The position numbers and the translations under genes are program-made. The notes below the pieces were generated by a model. That model did not search any database. It was not told the origin of the DNA and worked only from the letters and a program-made list of their open reading frames with translations. A stretch of DNA of 64,000 bases from Spinacia oleracea (taxonomy: Eukaryota; Streptophyta; Magnoliopsida; Caryophyllales; Amaranthaceae): positions 142,356,361-142,420,360 of the forward strand of contig NC_079492.1 in the NCBI RefSeq assembly GCF_020520425.1. Direction: 5' to 3'. Below are positions 23,165 through 34,966 of the stretch, piece by piece. Numbering within the stretch: the stretch's first letter is position 1; every line of letters begins with the position of its first letter.

Positions 23165-26100
23165 ATGGATTTTGGCAACATAATTGAGTTTCTTGGAAAC
23201 AGAACTATCTTAATTACTGGTGTAACTGGCTTCATTGCCAAGAGTACGTATTATTTCTTTTATTCCTTCTCGACTTCTCTCATCATCACTCTGTATCAAT
23301 TATATTTTCAATATTATTATTTTGTTGAGAACTTTTTTTTTTTTTTTCTTCCCGAATTGATATTCATGATAAAATGATTGCAGTTCTTTTGGAAAAAATA
23401 CTTCGGATTCAGCCAAACGTGAAGAAAATATACCTTCTTATAAGGGCTGCAGATGCTAAGTCAGCCAACGCCCGTCTGCAAGACGAGGTAATATTGAAAA
23501 AATAAAGTGTTGCAAGTAAAAAGAAACCGAGAAATACGTCACGTCCTGATATTGTACGTGTTGTGTTGGATGCAGGTGTTAGGAAAGGAGTTGTTCAAAA
23601 TCCTTAGAGAAAAATTGGGGGCAGATTTTGATTGTTTTGTATCTGAGAAAGTAACTCCAGTTATGGGAGATACATCATACGAGGACTTGGGAGTTGATGC
23701 TAGTCAGTTGAAAGAGATGTATGAGGATATAGATATTGTAGTCAATGTAGCTGCAACAACAAAGTATGAGGAAAGGTAACATCATTAAGGCTCTCTTTCG
23801 ACAAAACGTTTTCACTGAAATATAATTTTCTATGAAAATAGTTTTAAGGAACAATACAATTCCAAAATAATTTTCCTTTGTTTGGTTCCTTACAAGAAAA
23901 TTCATAAAAAAAAAAAGCAAGATTGAAGAAGTTGGTGAAGATTGATGGGAAGAAGAAAGAAACAGGAAAGGGGAAAATGGTTTCCTTCCCTTCCAAATAG
24001 AAAATGTTTTTGTACTTTTGAATGATAGATTATTTTCATTACATCGTCGAACCAAACAACATAAATAATTAAAATGGAAAAAATCATTTTACGTCAAACC
24101 AAACACTCTCTAATTATTTTCTACGTTCTAGTATGTCATACGGAGTAACAGTTTGTAGAAACTTGGAATGTTTTTTTTAATGATAGTCCGTATTAAATTT
24201 TTATACTTTATTCATGCGTCAAAATATCCAAAGATATTAATTTTTTTATATATATAAAACAATGATACTTTTTACTTCAAATTTGGTTGCATGTAATATG
24301 ATATTCCCGTAAAAAAATCGTTTTGAATAGATCGAACTAAAAAAATGGAGTAAATTGTTAATCAAATAAACAAAAAAGTTTCTGATATGTTAAGAAAATA
24401 CTTTTTACCAAAGAGTTAATGTAAACAAACTAGTTTAATTATCAGTTTGGTCTACATCGTCACAATTTCAGGTGGTACCTTATCAATTTCATCTTATTAA
24501 CAGTTTCAGTTCAGTACAAATACGAGATGTGCTTTAAAATGCAAAGTAGTAATTGTTTTTATTATAACAGTTATGTACAGTAGTAATTGTACGAGATCTA
24601 TTTTATTATTGTAGATGTCATATGACTTATTATTAATGATATTGTTCTTTCCCCGTCAAAAAAAATAAAAAATAAAGTACCGTATGTACTCGTACCAAGC
24701 TGAAAACATGCATTAGAATTTGGAAGGTAGGATTGGAATTAACTAAGTTATGCTGACTAAGTATAGGTATGATGTTGCATTGGGTGTAAATACCCTCGGA
24801 GCTAAGCATGTGGTGAACTTCGCAAAGAATTGTGCTAAAATCAAATTGCTCATCCATGTGTCAACCGGTAAGTTTTAATCGCTATTGTTGTATCTCTAGT
24901 ATTTGACTCGGTTGGTAGCATGTAAGAGCATCGACAATAGTTGTTAATAAAACATTTTTATAATTTCTAAATAGTTAGAGCTATACGTTTAACTAATACT
25001 GAATATGCAAGCTTGTAGCTTTGTAGAGCCACAATATTTGTAAGTCTCAAACGGTCCTACACAATCTAATTAAAAAATAGACAGTGAAATTTGGCCACCA
25101 AAGCCAAAAAGATCGTAATTTAGCATTACGATCGAGAGGTTGTAGCTTGGTTGAATAAGTTGATTTGGTAAATCAAAGCGACAAAAGTTATAGTTTATTA
25201 TTGCTCATGCTCTTATTAAGATTCCAATTCTTGACTTAAGGGGATATATAATTTATTAAAATGTCAAAAAGTACTAAGGCTCTATTTGGTTCATTATTAG
25301 TAAAGGAAAGGAAGAGAAAAGAAAGGAAGGGAAAAGAAAGGAAAAGAAGGAAGATAAATAGATTTTATTTTCATGTGTTTGGTTTAAGGGAAAGAAGTGA
25401 AGGGAAGAGAAAGGAAATCTAAATGACAGCTTTTAATTTTCCCTTTCCTTCCAAATTCCTCCAATTTTGGGAGGAAAGGAAAGTGAAAATTTTATAAAGG
25501 AGCTTTCCTTTCAATTATCTTCCTTTCCTTCCACTTCCCATATAATTATTTGTACCAAATACAAGAAACCTTATTTTACTATTCCTTTCTTTTCTTTTCC
25601 TTCCAATTCCTCCCAACCAAATAAAGCCTAAGAGAGAGAGAGGAGATAGATGGAATCTAGAGGAGAAAATAACTTCAAAACTAATCTTGAAAATCAAATG
25701 TTTGTTGTTAGGAGAGAGAAAATATATAAATTTATTTGACATACAAATGCTTGGATGTTGCTAAAAGTTTTACTAAAGGGGTTTACGGTTTTACTTGGTT
25801 AGTTTGTTCAGTTATTTGTTACGGAGTATTCCTTCCGTCTTTTTTTGTTTTATTTTTTAAGTGTTTTAAATTATTCTTTACATTTCATTTTATATTATTG
25901 CATAAATGCTTTAATATTCCAAAATTTGTGTCCAGTTATTATTTTAACTAATTAAATTCATTGAGTCATTTAATCTTTCACACTTTTCTATTGGGACATT
26001 AAATTTTTCTCATTTTCCCAATATCAGAACTTTGATAAAAGTTAAAACATTATAAATAAACGTACGTAATTATTTTTGTTTAAATAAAAAAAATAGAGGA

Positions 26101-28862
26101 ATCTCAAAGCACATTAATTAATCATTAATAAGCATGTAAAAAGTCAAACGTAAAGAACAAAAAGAGACGGAGAGACTTGATGGAGTGGTAAATTGGAATT
26201 AATTTAGAAAATAATGAGAAGTTTATGCATCAATCAATATAGTTAATGTTTGATATAATTTTACATTATCACATTTAGCTCATTAAATTAAATGCATTCG
26301 TTAGAGCCGTACTCCGTATATTTCATGCATTTTCCGTATGGAGTTTTGCTCACTTGGTTAAATAACAAGATTTCATAACGTTTCAGCTTATGTATGTGGA
26401 GTGAAGGCAGGGTTAATATCTGAGAGCCCATATGCAATGGGTGAGACTTTGAACGGTGAGGCTACCCTGGATATTGATCTGGAGAAGAAACTTGTTGAAC
26501 AAACTTTAATCAATCTTATAGAAGAACAAGTTTCAGAAAAGACAATAAGACAAAGGATGAAGGAATTAGGAAGCCAAAGGTATTATATATCCCTTCATGA
26601 AAGAATTTTGCCTTTTCGTGGTCTCCAAAAATGTTTATCAAATGGGAATTATATTAATTTTAATTTAAATGCTTATTGGAGATGGCTACGAGTATTAATA
26701 TCAATGACGGGAAACCTTAAAAAGTACGGGTCAATACATTAAAATTACCGAGGGAATGCATGGTTTGTTATTTTTTTATGGGATAAAAGTATTAATGATA
26801 GGATTTTCCGCCATAAAAGAACAATTACAATGTGATTCCGTCACAAGCCCGTCATGAAAGGGGGTTGGATCGTCATAATTGACTACCTCATCACATATAT
26901 CGATCATGTCAGTAATGACAACTTTTGTGTAAAGGTCGCCTTACCGAAAATACCATTTTGATTATTTAACTAATTGGTTTTATTGCTTAACGAATTGATT
27001 TTATTGCTTAACTAATTAGTTTCATTGCTTACCTTATTGGTTCTAGTGCTTAACTAATTAGTTACAGTACGTAACTAATTGGTTTCATTGCTTAACTTAT
27101 ATGACACAAATGTGGTCTTTTGTGTAAGACCGACTTATATAAAATTTTGTATGTCAGTAATTCGATACCCTGTCGTAGAATATTTCACGTAAAACACGGG
27201 ATTTGTGCCCGTCATAAATAGCCCTTCGTTACCACTATAAATTCTCACTATTATATCTATAAAAAATTATCATGAGATATCTTATTAGATTCATTTCAAA
27301 ATGTATTTTTATAAATATCATATTTTTTTATAAATTTTTGTCGTATAAAATTGGATATATTCACGGTCAAGCATTGCACCACAGTCCGTGCAAATAGTAA
27401 TTGCAAAGATCTTTTTGAAGCAGAGGTAGTCTATTTTATGGGAGACTTCTCGATCGTTACAAAGAAAAGAGAGCCAATGTAATTTGTTCAATGTATTTAT
27501 CTCTCTAAAATCAGCCTATAAGAAATAATATAGTCATGTGGGGTTTTTAATTGTTAAATTTGTACATGTTAATGTATATTTTTGGAATATCAACTTTTTA
27601 TAATTTCTACACAGGTAGAATTAGAGATATTTATATTTTAAAGTTTTTAACCGTGTATTGAATACCATGAAAAGTCATACGAGACAATCTTTTAGAGTTT
27701 TAGGGAAGAAGAGAGTAAATATCAACAGTCCAGATTTAAAAAATATTATGGCTACAAAATCATCCATTATACTCCCTCCTTTTCATAATGTGTTCCAGTT
27801 TCTATTTTTCACGTTTGTCAATGCATATTTTATATCATTTTTATCTCTAATTATACATTTGTAAAGTTATAAAATGTTGATAATTCTCAAAATACTCTTT
27901 GAGACCCTCATTAATAGTTTTTTTCTTATATATTGGAAATAAGGTTCATCATAAGCCTAAGATCACTCAGATATAGTGTTAAAACTAGATTAGGTCCCGT
28001 GTAAACATGGATTTTATAAAATTATTTAGCCATTTTTATAATATATATGACTGAAATATTTCTCTCCCATAAGTTACCGCATAATTAATAAATCTTGAAC
28101 ATTACTCATTTAACCATTTTGCAATTTCAGTCCGATTACATATTGCATATTTTATATGCTTAATATGCTAATTAAACGAAAATATTCAAAATATTAAAAT
28201 GCTAATTTGACCAAAATATTAAGTAAATATAATTTTCATTATTAACATATTGATTTGACTAAAATATTGCCAAAAATAACAAATATTTATGTGACATCTA
28301 TTATTTCCATAAACATTTATTCATTTTTTCTATACATAAATAGTTAATAAAAATGATAGAAAAATTAAAATATAAATAAAGTAAAGATTTTTTGAGGAAA
28401 TTTTTTTTGAGGGAAAATTTGCACCAAGAAGTGACATGTGTCATTCTTGATGTATGTTTTAATATAAAGTAATAGATAGATTCTAAATTGGAATTTTATT
28501 ATGGGACGGAGGGAGTACTATAATTAATAGGGAGCAAATTTTCACACAAGACAATATTTGATTATAAATTTTATCCTTTTAACAGGGCAAAATTGTATGG
28601 ATGGCCAAATACTTACGTATTTACTAAAGCAATGGGAGAGATGCTTGTAGGGAAACACAGGGGGAATCTACCCGTAGTTATCATGAGGCCTACCATTGTA
28701 TGCAGTACTTTGAAAGATCCTTTTCCTGGCTGGCTCGAATCTTGTAGGTATGTATTCATTCACGTCTTGTATTTAACTAAATTTTGTAAATAAAAGTAAT
28801 TAGGGATATGTTCAAGCATGTTAACAAATTGCGTTTATACCATCTTTATAGCATTGAGTAGC

Positions 28863-28895
<33 letters not shown>

Positions 28896-31800
28896 GAGTG
28901 CTAACTAAAACAAGATTAGGGGAAATTAGAAAAACAAATCAAATCTCGAGATGCTCCAGTTGCGAGATCATGAGCTTGACCCACCTGCTTCCGCTCCACC
29001 TTGAGAACACTGCACCAAGAGAAAGCATTGCCTAGGTTCCTAATTTCTTCTAAGGTCCAACGAATCTGCATGTCCTGAGTGTCTTCCTTCACAAACATTT
29101 ACACCAACTGCTGAGAATCTGTAAGAATTATAACATTCTCCAAACTAGCCTGTTGAGCCCACTTCATACCATAGAGGCAGGTCAATGCTTCAGCATGTAA
29201 AGGATTGTTCGTCGTCCCTGAAGAAGCTCCGCCCATTATTAAATCATCAGCCCTTAGGCTATTTTCCCAAACCCAACCCATACCTGCATTGTGGTTATAG
29301 CATTGAGTAGCGGTCTTTGTGCAACATTTCTTCATATCAACATTACGTTTCTACAATATTATTATTTAAAAGGAAAATTTGTAATTATTAATCCAACCTT
29401 GGCCTGATTTTCTTTAATTAAGTCTACCTATGCGATATTTCTAAATGATCCAACCTTTATGACCCAATTACTATTATTAAGCCTGAATGACCGGTTACCT
29501 GCTACAAAGTCAACGTTAAAAACGTTGACAACCTAAAGTTGGTTTCCCTGCTAAAATATTGGAGACGTCATCATCACTTGCCACCTAAACAAGGATTTCA
29601 TTTTTTTTTCTTCAAAAAACCCTTAACCCTTCTCTTGTTTGTACCGTGTTTCAATTCCTCTCTCCTCCATTACTGTTGCTTCAACCACAGTTGTACTGGT
29701 TCATGACATTATCAACGATTTTCTTGTGGAAATAGGTGACTTCATCCACGCGCATTCAAATTTCGTCTCCAAAATCGTACAATTGAATGTGAACTTACGA
29801 ACCTTAGCGTTTTTGTTCCTGTTTTGGTAAATTTTGAATTTTGGGCTTCCTTGATGGTCAGTTCGTAAAAACCCGGGCTGTTGCAATAATATAGTTTTTT
29901 TTTATGTTGTGGGATGTTGGTTATTGTGGTCTTGTTGAAAATTTAGAAAGAAAAAAACCTTGAATTTGAAGAAGATCCAGATCCAACAGGCAATTGCTTT
30001 ACCCCAGCCATAGCAATTGCTGATTATTTTTGATGAACTTCGAATGGAGAGGTATGAGGGATCGACAATGGTGGAGAAGAGGTAGAAGAGAAATAATGGA
30101 GAGGAGTTCAGAGATGAAGCAGAAAATCGCAGAGGAGAGAGGAACGAAAATTAAAATAGCAATTAAAGAAAATAAGGGGAAAAAAAATTATAATTGTTAT
30201 ATGCCACGTAAGGGTGAATACCGCATATAACAGGTTAGTAAGTTGTTAGGCTTAATAATAGTAGTTGGGTCATAAAGGTTGGATTATTTAGAAATATCGC
30301 ATAGGTAGGCTTAATTAAAGAAAATCGGGCAAAGGTTGGATTAATAATTACAAATTTTCCAATTTAAAATTCAAAAAGTGTGTTATCTACGCGTTGCTCC
30401 AGTTTCTTACGTTGAGTAAGCATTTTGTTATATACGTAGTAGATCACTTCGTAGACAAGATGTGATGAAAATAATAGAATATTGATTTAATTGAATCTGA
30501 GAGAGCGTGGACTCCATCTTTTAGGCAGTAGGCAGGGGAGGTTGTTTTTTCGGATATCAGATATGTGTGGCAACACACATATCAGCTAAAAGACAAATAG
30601 CTAAAAGACAAAAAAGGAAGTATCATTTATGTTAAAAAAGTACCATTCTGTAAAAAAAAAGTACCATTCAGTTAAAAAAAGTACCATTTAATTTCTTTTT
30701 TGTCATTTTTCTTATTTTGTCTTTTGCTATGATATGCATTTGTCCACACATATCTGATATCCGAAAATACTTCCTCGTAGGCGGGGAGGGGTATTAAAAT
30801 TATTGTCGGGTATCCTAAAATAGAATTATAAAACCTACGGTGTACTTCGTATATGGGATGGATGAAAATAAAAAGTGTAAGAAATGAGTACTTCTATTTA
30901 TTGCAAACATGTCCTTAATTTTAACAATTGGAGTTTTCTTTAAGCCTTTTTATTTTTCCCGAGTAGACATGTGAAATTTCCATTTCTACCTTTTCTACGA
31001 CAGGACTCTTGATATGGTTGCTGTTAGTTATGGAAAAGGAAGTCTAAGTTTCTTCACCGCGGATAATAGTTCTGTCCTTGATTTGGTTTGTCTTCCTCAT
31101 CCTATATTTTCAAGGCTTGCAACTTTCTCGTATTCAATAAAATTTATGTTTCTTATATGTCTATATTATTAGATTTATTACGTATTTGGAAATTTTGCCA
31201 ATTACAACTACTTTTCTAGGTTATAACCTCAAACCTCAAACCTCAATATTTACAAGTTACAACTTGAAACGTTACCGAAACTTAAAACTACAACGCTAAA
31301 TTGGATTCCGTAAATCAAACTACTAGAAAGTGATGTCATTATTAATTTCAACTCATTACTAATGCACCTAAATAATTTTTTTTTAAAAACAATTAAATTA
31401 ACTCTCAAAACCCTGAAATTAGTTTTTATTTGTTACTCCGTATTTTCTAAGCATTTAATTAAGGAAAAATTAACATAAATAATCTCAACTTTCACACATC
31501 TTCTAAAAATAATCCTAACTTTGGATTATTTTTGAATAATCCAAACCTTAGGGGTTACCTTCCCAAAATAATCCGAAGTATTTTTTCTTGTCATTACTAA
31601 TCCATTTTGGGTCCATTGTACATAAGCAAATTGATAATTTGGATTATTTTGAGAAGATGAGTGAAAGGTGGGGTTATTTATGTCAATTTTTCCTTTAATT
31701 AATAGTATTAATAATGAGTTGAAAATTAATATTGGCAGCCACTATGAGTATCCGTTTGGCGGAATCTGACCCAGGTTGTAGTTTCAAATGTCATCAGACT

Positions 31801-34296
31801 TTTAAGATTGTAATTTGTAAAAATAGAAGCGTGAGGTTGTAACTCGTATAAATAAATTAAAAAATATATAATTCATTAACTCAGATCCAGTTTATTAATT
31901 GTACATTCATATATGTACATGTGGTCCATGTGGTCCATGTGGATCGAATGATAAATGAAGTTGATTTTTTTTTATTTTGGACGATGATAAAGGTCGCAAG
32001 TTGCGACAACGTTTAGTTGTCGCAATCTTACGTGTCGCAGTTTAATTGGTACATATAGGCGCCACGTAGGATACAGTCATTATAATATTTTTACTATCAA
32101 TGCAATATTTCTACTATGAAAATATGTAAATAAGGTAGTCGATATGAATAAGGAAACAAATTAGAATATTAAGAGTTTCCTACTTTTTTTATAACATGTA
32201 TAATAGATAATATAAGTTAAATATTTTAATTTCCAATTTAAATCATGACACATACGCATGTCATGTCATCATTGTGACACGGCTTAAAGGTCACATGTTG
32301 CGACCTTTATCATTTTCGATTTTTCAGATCCCGGCTGATATGTTAGTGAATTCGATCATTGTCGCCATGAAGGCTAATTTAGACCAACCTTATTTGAGTA
32401 TATACCAAGTGGGAAGTTCATATAGGAATCCCATAAACTTTGGAGAATTGCATGAATTTCATTTCCGCTACTTCACTAAAAATCCTTGGAGCAATCATGA
32501 AGGTGGTACTAGCCCTGTCAAGATAAGGAAGGCTCTAGTGTTAAGCAACGTACGCATATTCGAAATCGTTCTCTTGCTATGTAACTTTGCGATACAATTG
32601 GTAAGTCAGTTTTATTATTGGGTAATGATAAAGGTCGTAACTTGCGACAACATTTAGTTGTCGCAATCTTACGCGCTTTAATTGGTACATATAGATGCCG
32701 CATAGGATATGCGTCATTATAACATTTTTACCATCAATGTGATATTTTTACTATGAAAATATGTAAATAAGGTAGTCGAAATAAAGAAGAAAACAAATTA
32801 GAATTTCTAACATTTTTTGTAGCATGTATAATAGGTTAAATAAGTTACATATTTTAGTTTCCAATTTAAATCATGACACATAGGCATGTCATGTCATCAC
32901 TGTGATACGGCTTAAAAGTCGCATGTTGAGACCTTTATCATTTTCCTTATTTTAATATGCCTTATGTGTATCTCGTGTACCATAAATTTAACCTATATTT
33001 GGGTAACTTTTAAAATATTTTGATTAACTTTTTATATTATGAAGTAATTTTTTATGGATATACTTTTGGATAAATTTTTTTTACCACCTAAAAAACTAAA
33101 ACTTGTATTTTACCACCTAAAAAAAATTTAAAAATTATTTTTTACCACCTGAAAAATGGAATAATAGATTAAAATGTTATGTAGGGGGTCACAATATCAG
33201 TAATACTTCTAATATGTTCTATTCTTCCACGATTTCATGTATTTAACTCTATTTTCTTCCCCCGTTTCCTTATTTTCCATTAATTTACATGATTTTTCAC
33301 CACCATTATTCACAAAATTGAAAAAATTTAATGAAAGTAAAGAGTAAAGGGTGAAAGAGTTAAAGAAAATCACACAAGGAATGTCTAAAATTGGAAGGAA
33401 ATTGAATTAGGTAGCCATACATAAAGGTTTCATCTATTTTTTCGTTTTTAGGTGGTAAAAAGCAAGTTTTAATTATTTTTTAGGTGGTAAAATACAAGTT
33501 TTAATTTTTTAGGTGGTAAAAAATAATTTTTCGATTTTTGTAGGTGGTAAAAAACAATTTGTCCTAAACTTTTTAAAGGGTTACATGGTTATACCACATT
33601 ATGAGTAATTTTGAAAGGATATTTTTTATTATAAATAAATATTTTACTTAAAAATAAATAATTTTCGCATTATATTGAGTAACTTTTAAGCATTTTGGGC
33701 AACTTTACATCCGGTTAACAATATTTATTGTGCATATGGTATAACTAAGAATTTATGATTGGCCATTGGAAAAATGATCGATGTCATTGATTACTAACCT
33801 CATCTTATAACTATTCTTTTCTTTTCCTAACTATGTTTTATCTTCTCGATCGATCTATAGGTTTTGAGTTTGGTCAGAAGAATGGGTTGTACTAGCTTGC
33901 AACAAGCATTGGTTAACTTTGACAAAAAGCTAAAAATAACAATGAGGTTGGTGGACTTGTACAAACCCTACTTATTCTTCAAGGGCATGTAAGTAAAACT
34001 CATTTCACTTTCAATTTCAATTTCAATTTCAATTTCAATTTTAATTTAAATTTACATGTATAAGTTTTATTTTTAAGTTTAATTGTTATTTTTTTGTGTT
34101 TCTGATGGCCTGATTATTAATTAATTAATGGAATGTTCTTTGCAGTTTTGTGGATACAAATACGGAAAACTTGCTCATAACTGCCCGTCTAAATGGTTTA
34201 GATGAAGATATTTTCAACTTTGATCCCATGTCCGTGAATTGGAAACACTATTTTTTCCAAGTTCACCTTCCAGCAGTTGTTAAATATCTCTTCTAG
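23165..34296 (+). CDS. Fatty acyl-CoA reductase (alcohol forming), ten exons
   Basis: Reduces long- or very-long-chain acyl-CoA to primary alcohol with NADPH; products enter wax, suberin or sporopollenin. Exons: 23165-23243, 23384-23487, 23576-23775, 24767-24867, 26387-26579, 28586-28747, 31004-31085, 32328-32600, 33861-33988, 34146-34296. All introns are GT-AG and phases match, giving 490 aa, normal for plant FARs. The N-terminal Rossmann domain has TGVTGFIAK (NADP binding). The catalytic YxxxK is YVFTK in exon 6, within [16 protein letters not shown]. Other family motifs are [30 protein letters not shown] and IPADM. The FAR_C domain includes LYKPY and ends [11 protein letters not shown]. 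No defect is seen. Introns of 1-2.3 kb are filled with small transposons. Whether it is a suberin (FAR1/4/5-like) or wax (CER4-like) enzyme cannot be told by eye. Confidence 0.93.
23788..24111. mobile_element. hAT-like MITE in FAR intron 3
   Basis: Ends AGGCTCTCTTTCG... and ...GTCAAACCAAACACTCTC are imperfect inverted repeats with a TTTGGTT/AACCAAA core. The internal 'GAAGAAGTTGGTGAAGATTG' block recurs in the element at 61726-62047, so both belong to one family. TSD not resolved. Confidence 0.5.
25279..25629. mobile_element. hAT-like MITE in FAR intron 4
   Basis: Terminal inverted repeats AGGCTCTATTTGGTT and AACCAAATAAAGCCT. The interior is purine-rich (GGAAAGGAAG repeats) on the left and the pyrimidine mirror on the right, so nearly the whole element can fold back. 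Confidence 0.6.
25829..26175. mobile_element. Stowaway-like MITE in FAR intron 4
   Basis: It begins TA|TTCCTTCCGTC and ends near GAGACGGAGAGAC. Shared internal blocks (AAATTTGTGTCCAGTTATTATTTTAAC, with small changes; CATTTTCCCAATA) make it a copy of the element at 63048-63405. Confidence 0.65.
26700..27245. repeat. Degraded CACTA-MITE-like sequence and short AT repeats in FAR intron 5
   Basis: GACGGGAAA near 26706 and CCGTCATAAATAGCCC near 27208 resemble the inside of the CACTA MITE at 673-940, but no clean ends are seen. Between 26953 and 27100 there are about six ~27-bp units of the type TTAACTAATTGGTTTCATTGC. Confidence 0.4.
27772..28515. mobile_element. Stowaway-like MITE in FAR intron 5, split by a Helitron-like element
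   Basis: Ends CTCCCTCCTTTTCATAATGTG and TTATGGGACGGAGGGAG are inverted and flanked by TA (27770-27771 and 28516-28517). Its length is explained by the nested insertion at 27985-28476. Confidence 0.65.
27985..28476 (-). mobile_element. Non-autonomous Helitron-like element, copy 2, nested in a MITE
   Basis: On the minus strand it starts TCTATTACTTTATATT after an A and ends with a CCATGT...ACACGG hairpin and terminal CTAG followed by T. That is the A|TC...CTAG|T arrangement expected of Helitrons. It shares the AATGACACATGTCAC-like block with copy 1 at 3132-3657. Confidence 0.65.
28866..29294 (-). mobile_element. 5'-truncated LINE fragment (RNase H end) in FAR intron 6
   Basis: A long T-run at the left edge (the poly-A tail in antisense) and a perfect 20-bp TSD, TTATAGCATTGAGTAGCGGT (28846-28865 and 29295-29314), show target-primed insertion. 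The minus strand encodes the end of a plant LINE RNase [20 protein letters not shown] and ILTDSQQLV, then a stop, then [11 protein letters not shown] and [13 protein letters not shown]. It is only about 430 bp, so strongly 5'-truncated. Confidence 0.9.
29372..30360. mobile_element. Mutator-like element with ~130-bp inverted repeats in FAR intron 6
   Basis: Both ends read GGAAAATTTGTAATTATTAA inward and stay complementary for about 120-130 bp (through the AACCTTTATGACCCAA region to about 29490 and 30240). Flanks TATTTAAAA (29363-29371) and AATTTAAAA (30361-30369) form a 9-bp TSD with one mismatch. The ~700-bp interior has no recognised transposase. It could be captured sequence, but I do not recognise a source. 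Confidence 0.8.
30549..30765. mobile_element. Small inverted-repeat element in FAR intron 6
   Basis: TTCGGATATCAGATATGTGTGG at the left is matched by CCACACATATCTGATATCCGAA at the right (about 22 bp). The inside has three 'AAAAGTACCATT' motifs. TSD unclear. Confidence 0.6.
31984..32313 (+). mobile_element. MITE (GATAAAGGTCGCAA family), copy A, next to FAR exon 8
   Basis: Ends ATGATAAAGGTCGCAA and TTGCGACCTTTATCAT are inverted repeats, 330 bp apart. Its right end is 14 bp before the first base of FAR exon 8. Copy B lies just after exon 8 in the same orientation, and a third copy is split by the retrotransposon at 4128. Confidence 0.85.
32625..32941 (+). mobile_element. MITE (GATAAAGGTCGCAA family), copy B, just after FAR exon 8
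   Basis: ATGATAAAGGTCGTAA...GAGACCTTTATCAT, 317 bp, colinear with copy A through the whole length with scattered differences. It begins 24 bp after the exon 8 donor site. Confidence 0.85.
33068..33564. mobile_element. Mutator-like foldback element with TTTACCACCT repeats in FAR intron 8
   Basis: Ends GGATAAATT and AATTTGTCC are inverted. Inside each end are three spaced TTTACCACCT motifs (inverted as AGGTGGTAAA), giving arms of about 100 bp. Flanks TATACTTTT and TAAACTTTT (33059-33067 and 33565-33573) form a 9-bp TSD with one mismatch. Confidence 0.75.
34003..34050 (+). repeat. TTTCAA hexamer microsatellite in FAR intron 9
   Basis: About seven units of TTTCAA with slight decay (TTTTAA, TTTAAA), about 15 bp after the exon 9 donor. 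Confidence 0.85.
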
Positions 34297-34470
34297 TATA
34301 TATGTACGTAGGGCTTTCACCCTCTATCCCCAACCATTATATTTGAACAAAACTCATGGCAATACACACTTTTCGGCTTTATCCTTTTTCTTTTTTTTAT
34401 TATTCTACTCAGCTACTATACATTTCTCCACATCATGTGAGATCTTGTTAGATTTAATTATTACATTTTG

Positions 34471-34896
34471 TGTTTGGGCTCCCAATTGATTCTCAATTGG
34501 GCCACTAAGTCCAAAGCCCAATGGCTCTAAACAAACAGCATCAAACCTACCAATGGCTAGTCAGCCATCCATCAAGGCCCAAGGCCCAAAAGCAATAAAT
34601 GACATATGGGCATTTATTATGCAAACACTATAAATAGGCCGCCAAGGCTCACACCTCAAGGTACGTCCAATTTATCGCCTTAAGACTACTCTTCTAGAGA
34701 ACTTCTCTCTAGAATCCGAGCATCGTTCTTACTTAGGCATCGGAGGGGCTTTCCTCGGAAACACCCCCGAGGCTAGTGACTTTGCTCTTGTGCAGGTGAA
34801 TTCGGACTCTACTCATTCAAACAAGCAAGATCTTCAACACATACAAAAGGGCCTTCATTCGAAGCCCATTGTTTCCATATTTACAACACCGGAACA
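34471..34896 (+). repeat. 5' LTR of the gypsy element
   Basis: 426 bp. The TATA box TATAAATA is at 34629-34636. The LTR is followed by ATTTGGCGCCGTCTGTGGGG, whose TGGCGCC start is a PBS of the type complementary to a tRNA 3' end ending GGCGCCA; the tRNA species is not assigned. Confidence 0.93.
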
Positions 34897-34966
34897 ATTT
34901 GGCGCCGTCTGTGGGGAAGAACACTTCAAAGCCTTTGAAAGACATCAATCACCTCTTTCCGCGAAA

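Noticed and set aside
24633..24857. Antisense ORF over FAR exon 4
   Set aside because: Shadow of the sense exon plus intron sequence.
34790..34966. N-terminal extension of the gypsy gag frame
   Set aside because: This part lies in the LTR and PBS region; the ATG at 34967 is the better start.
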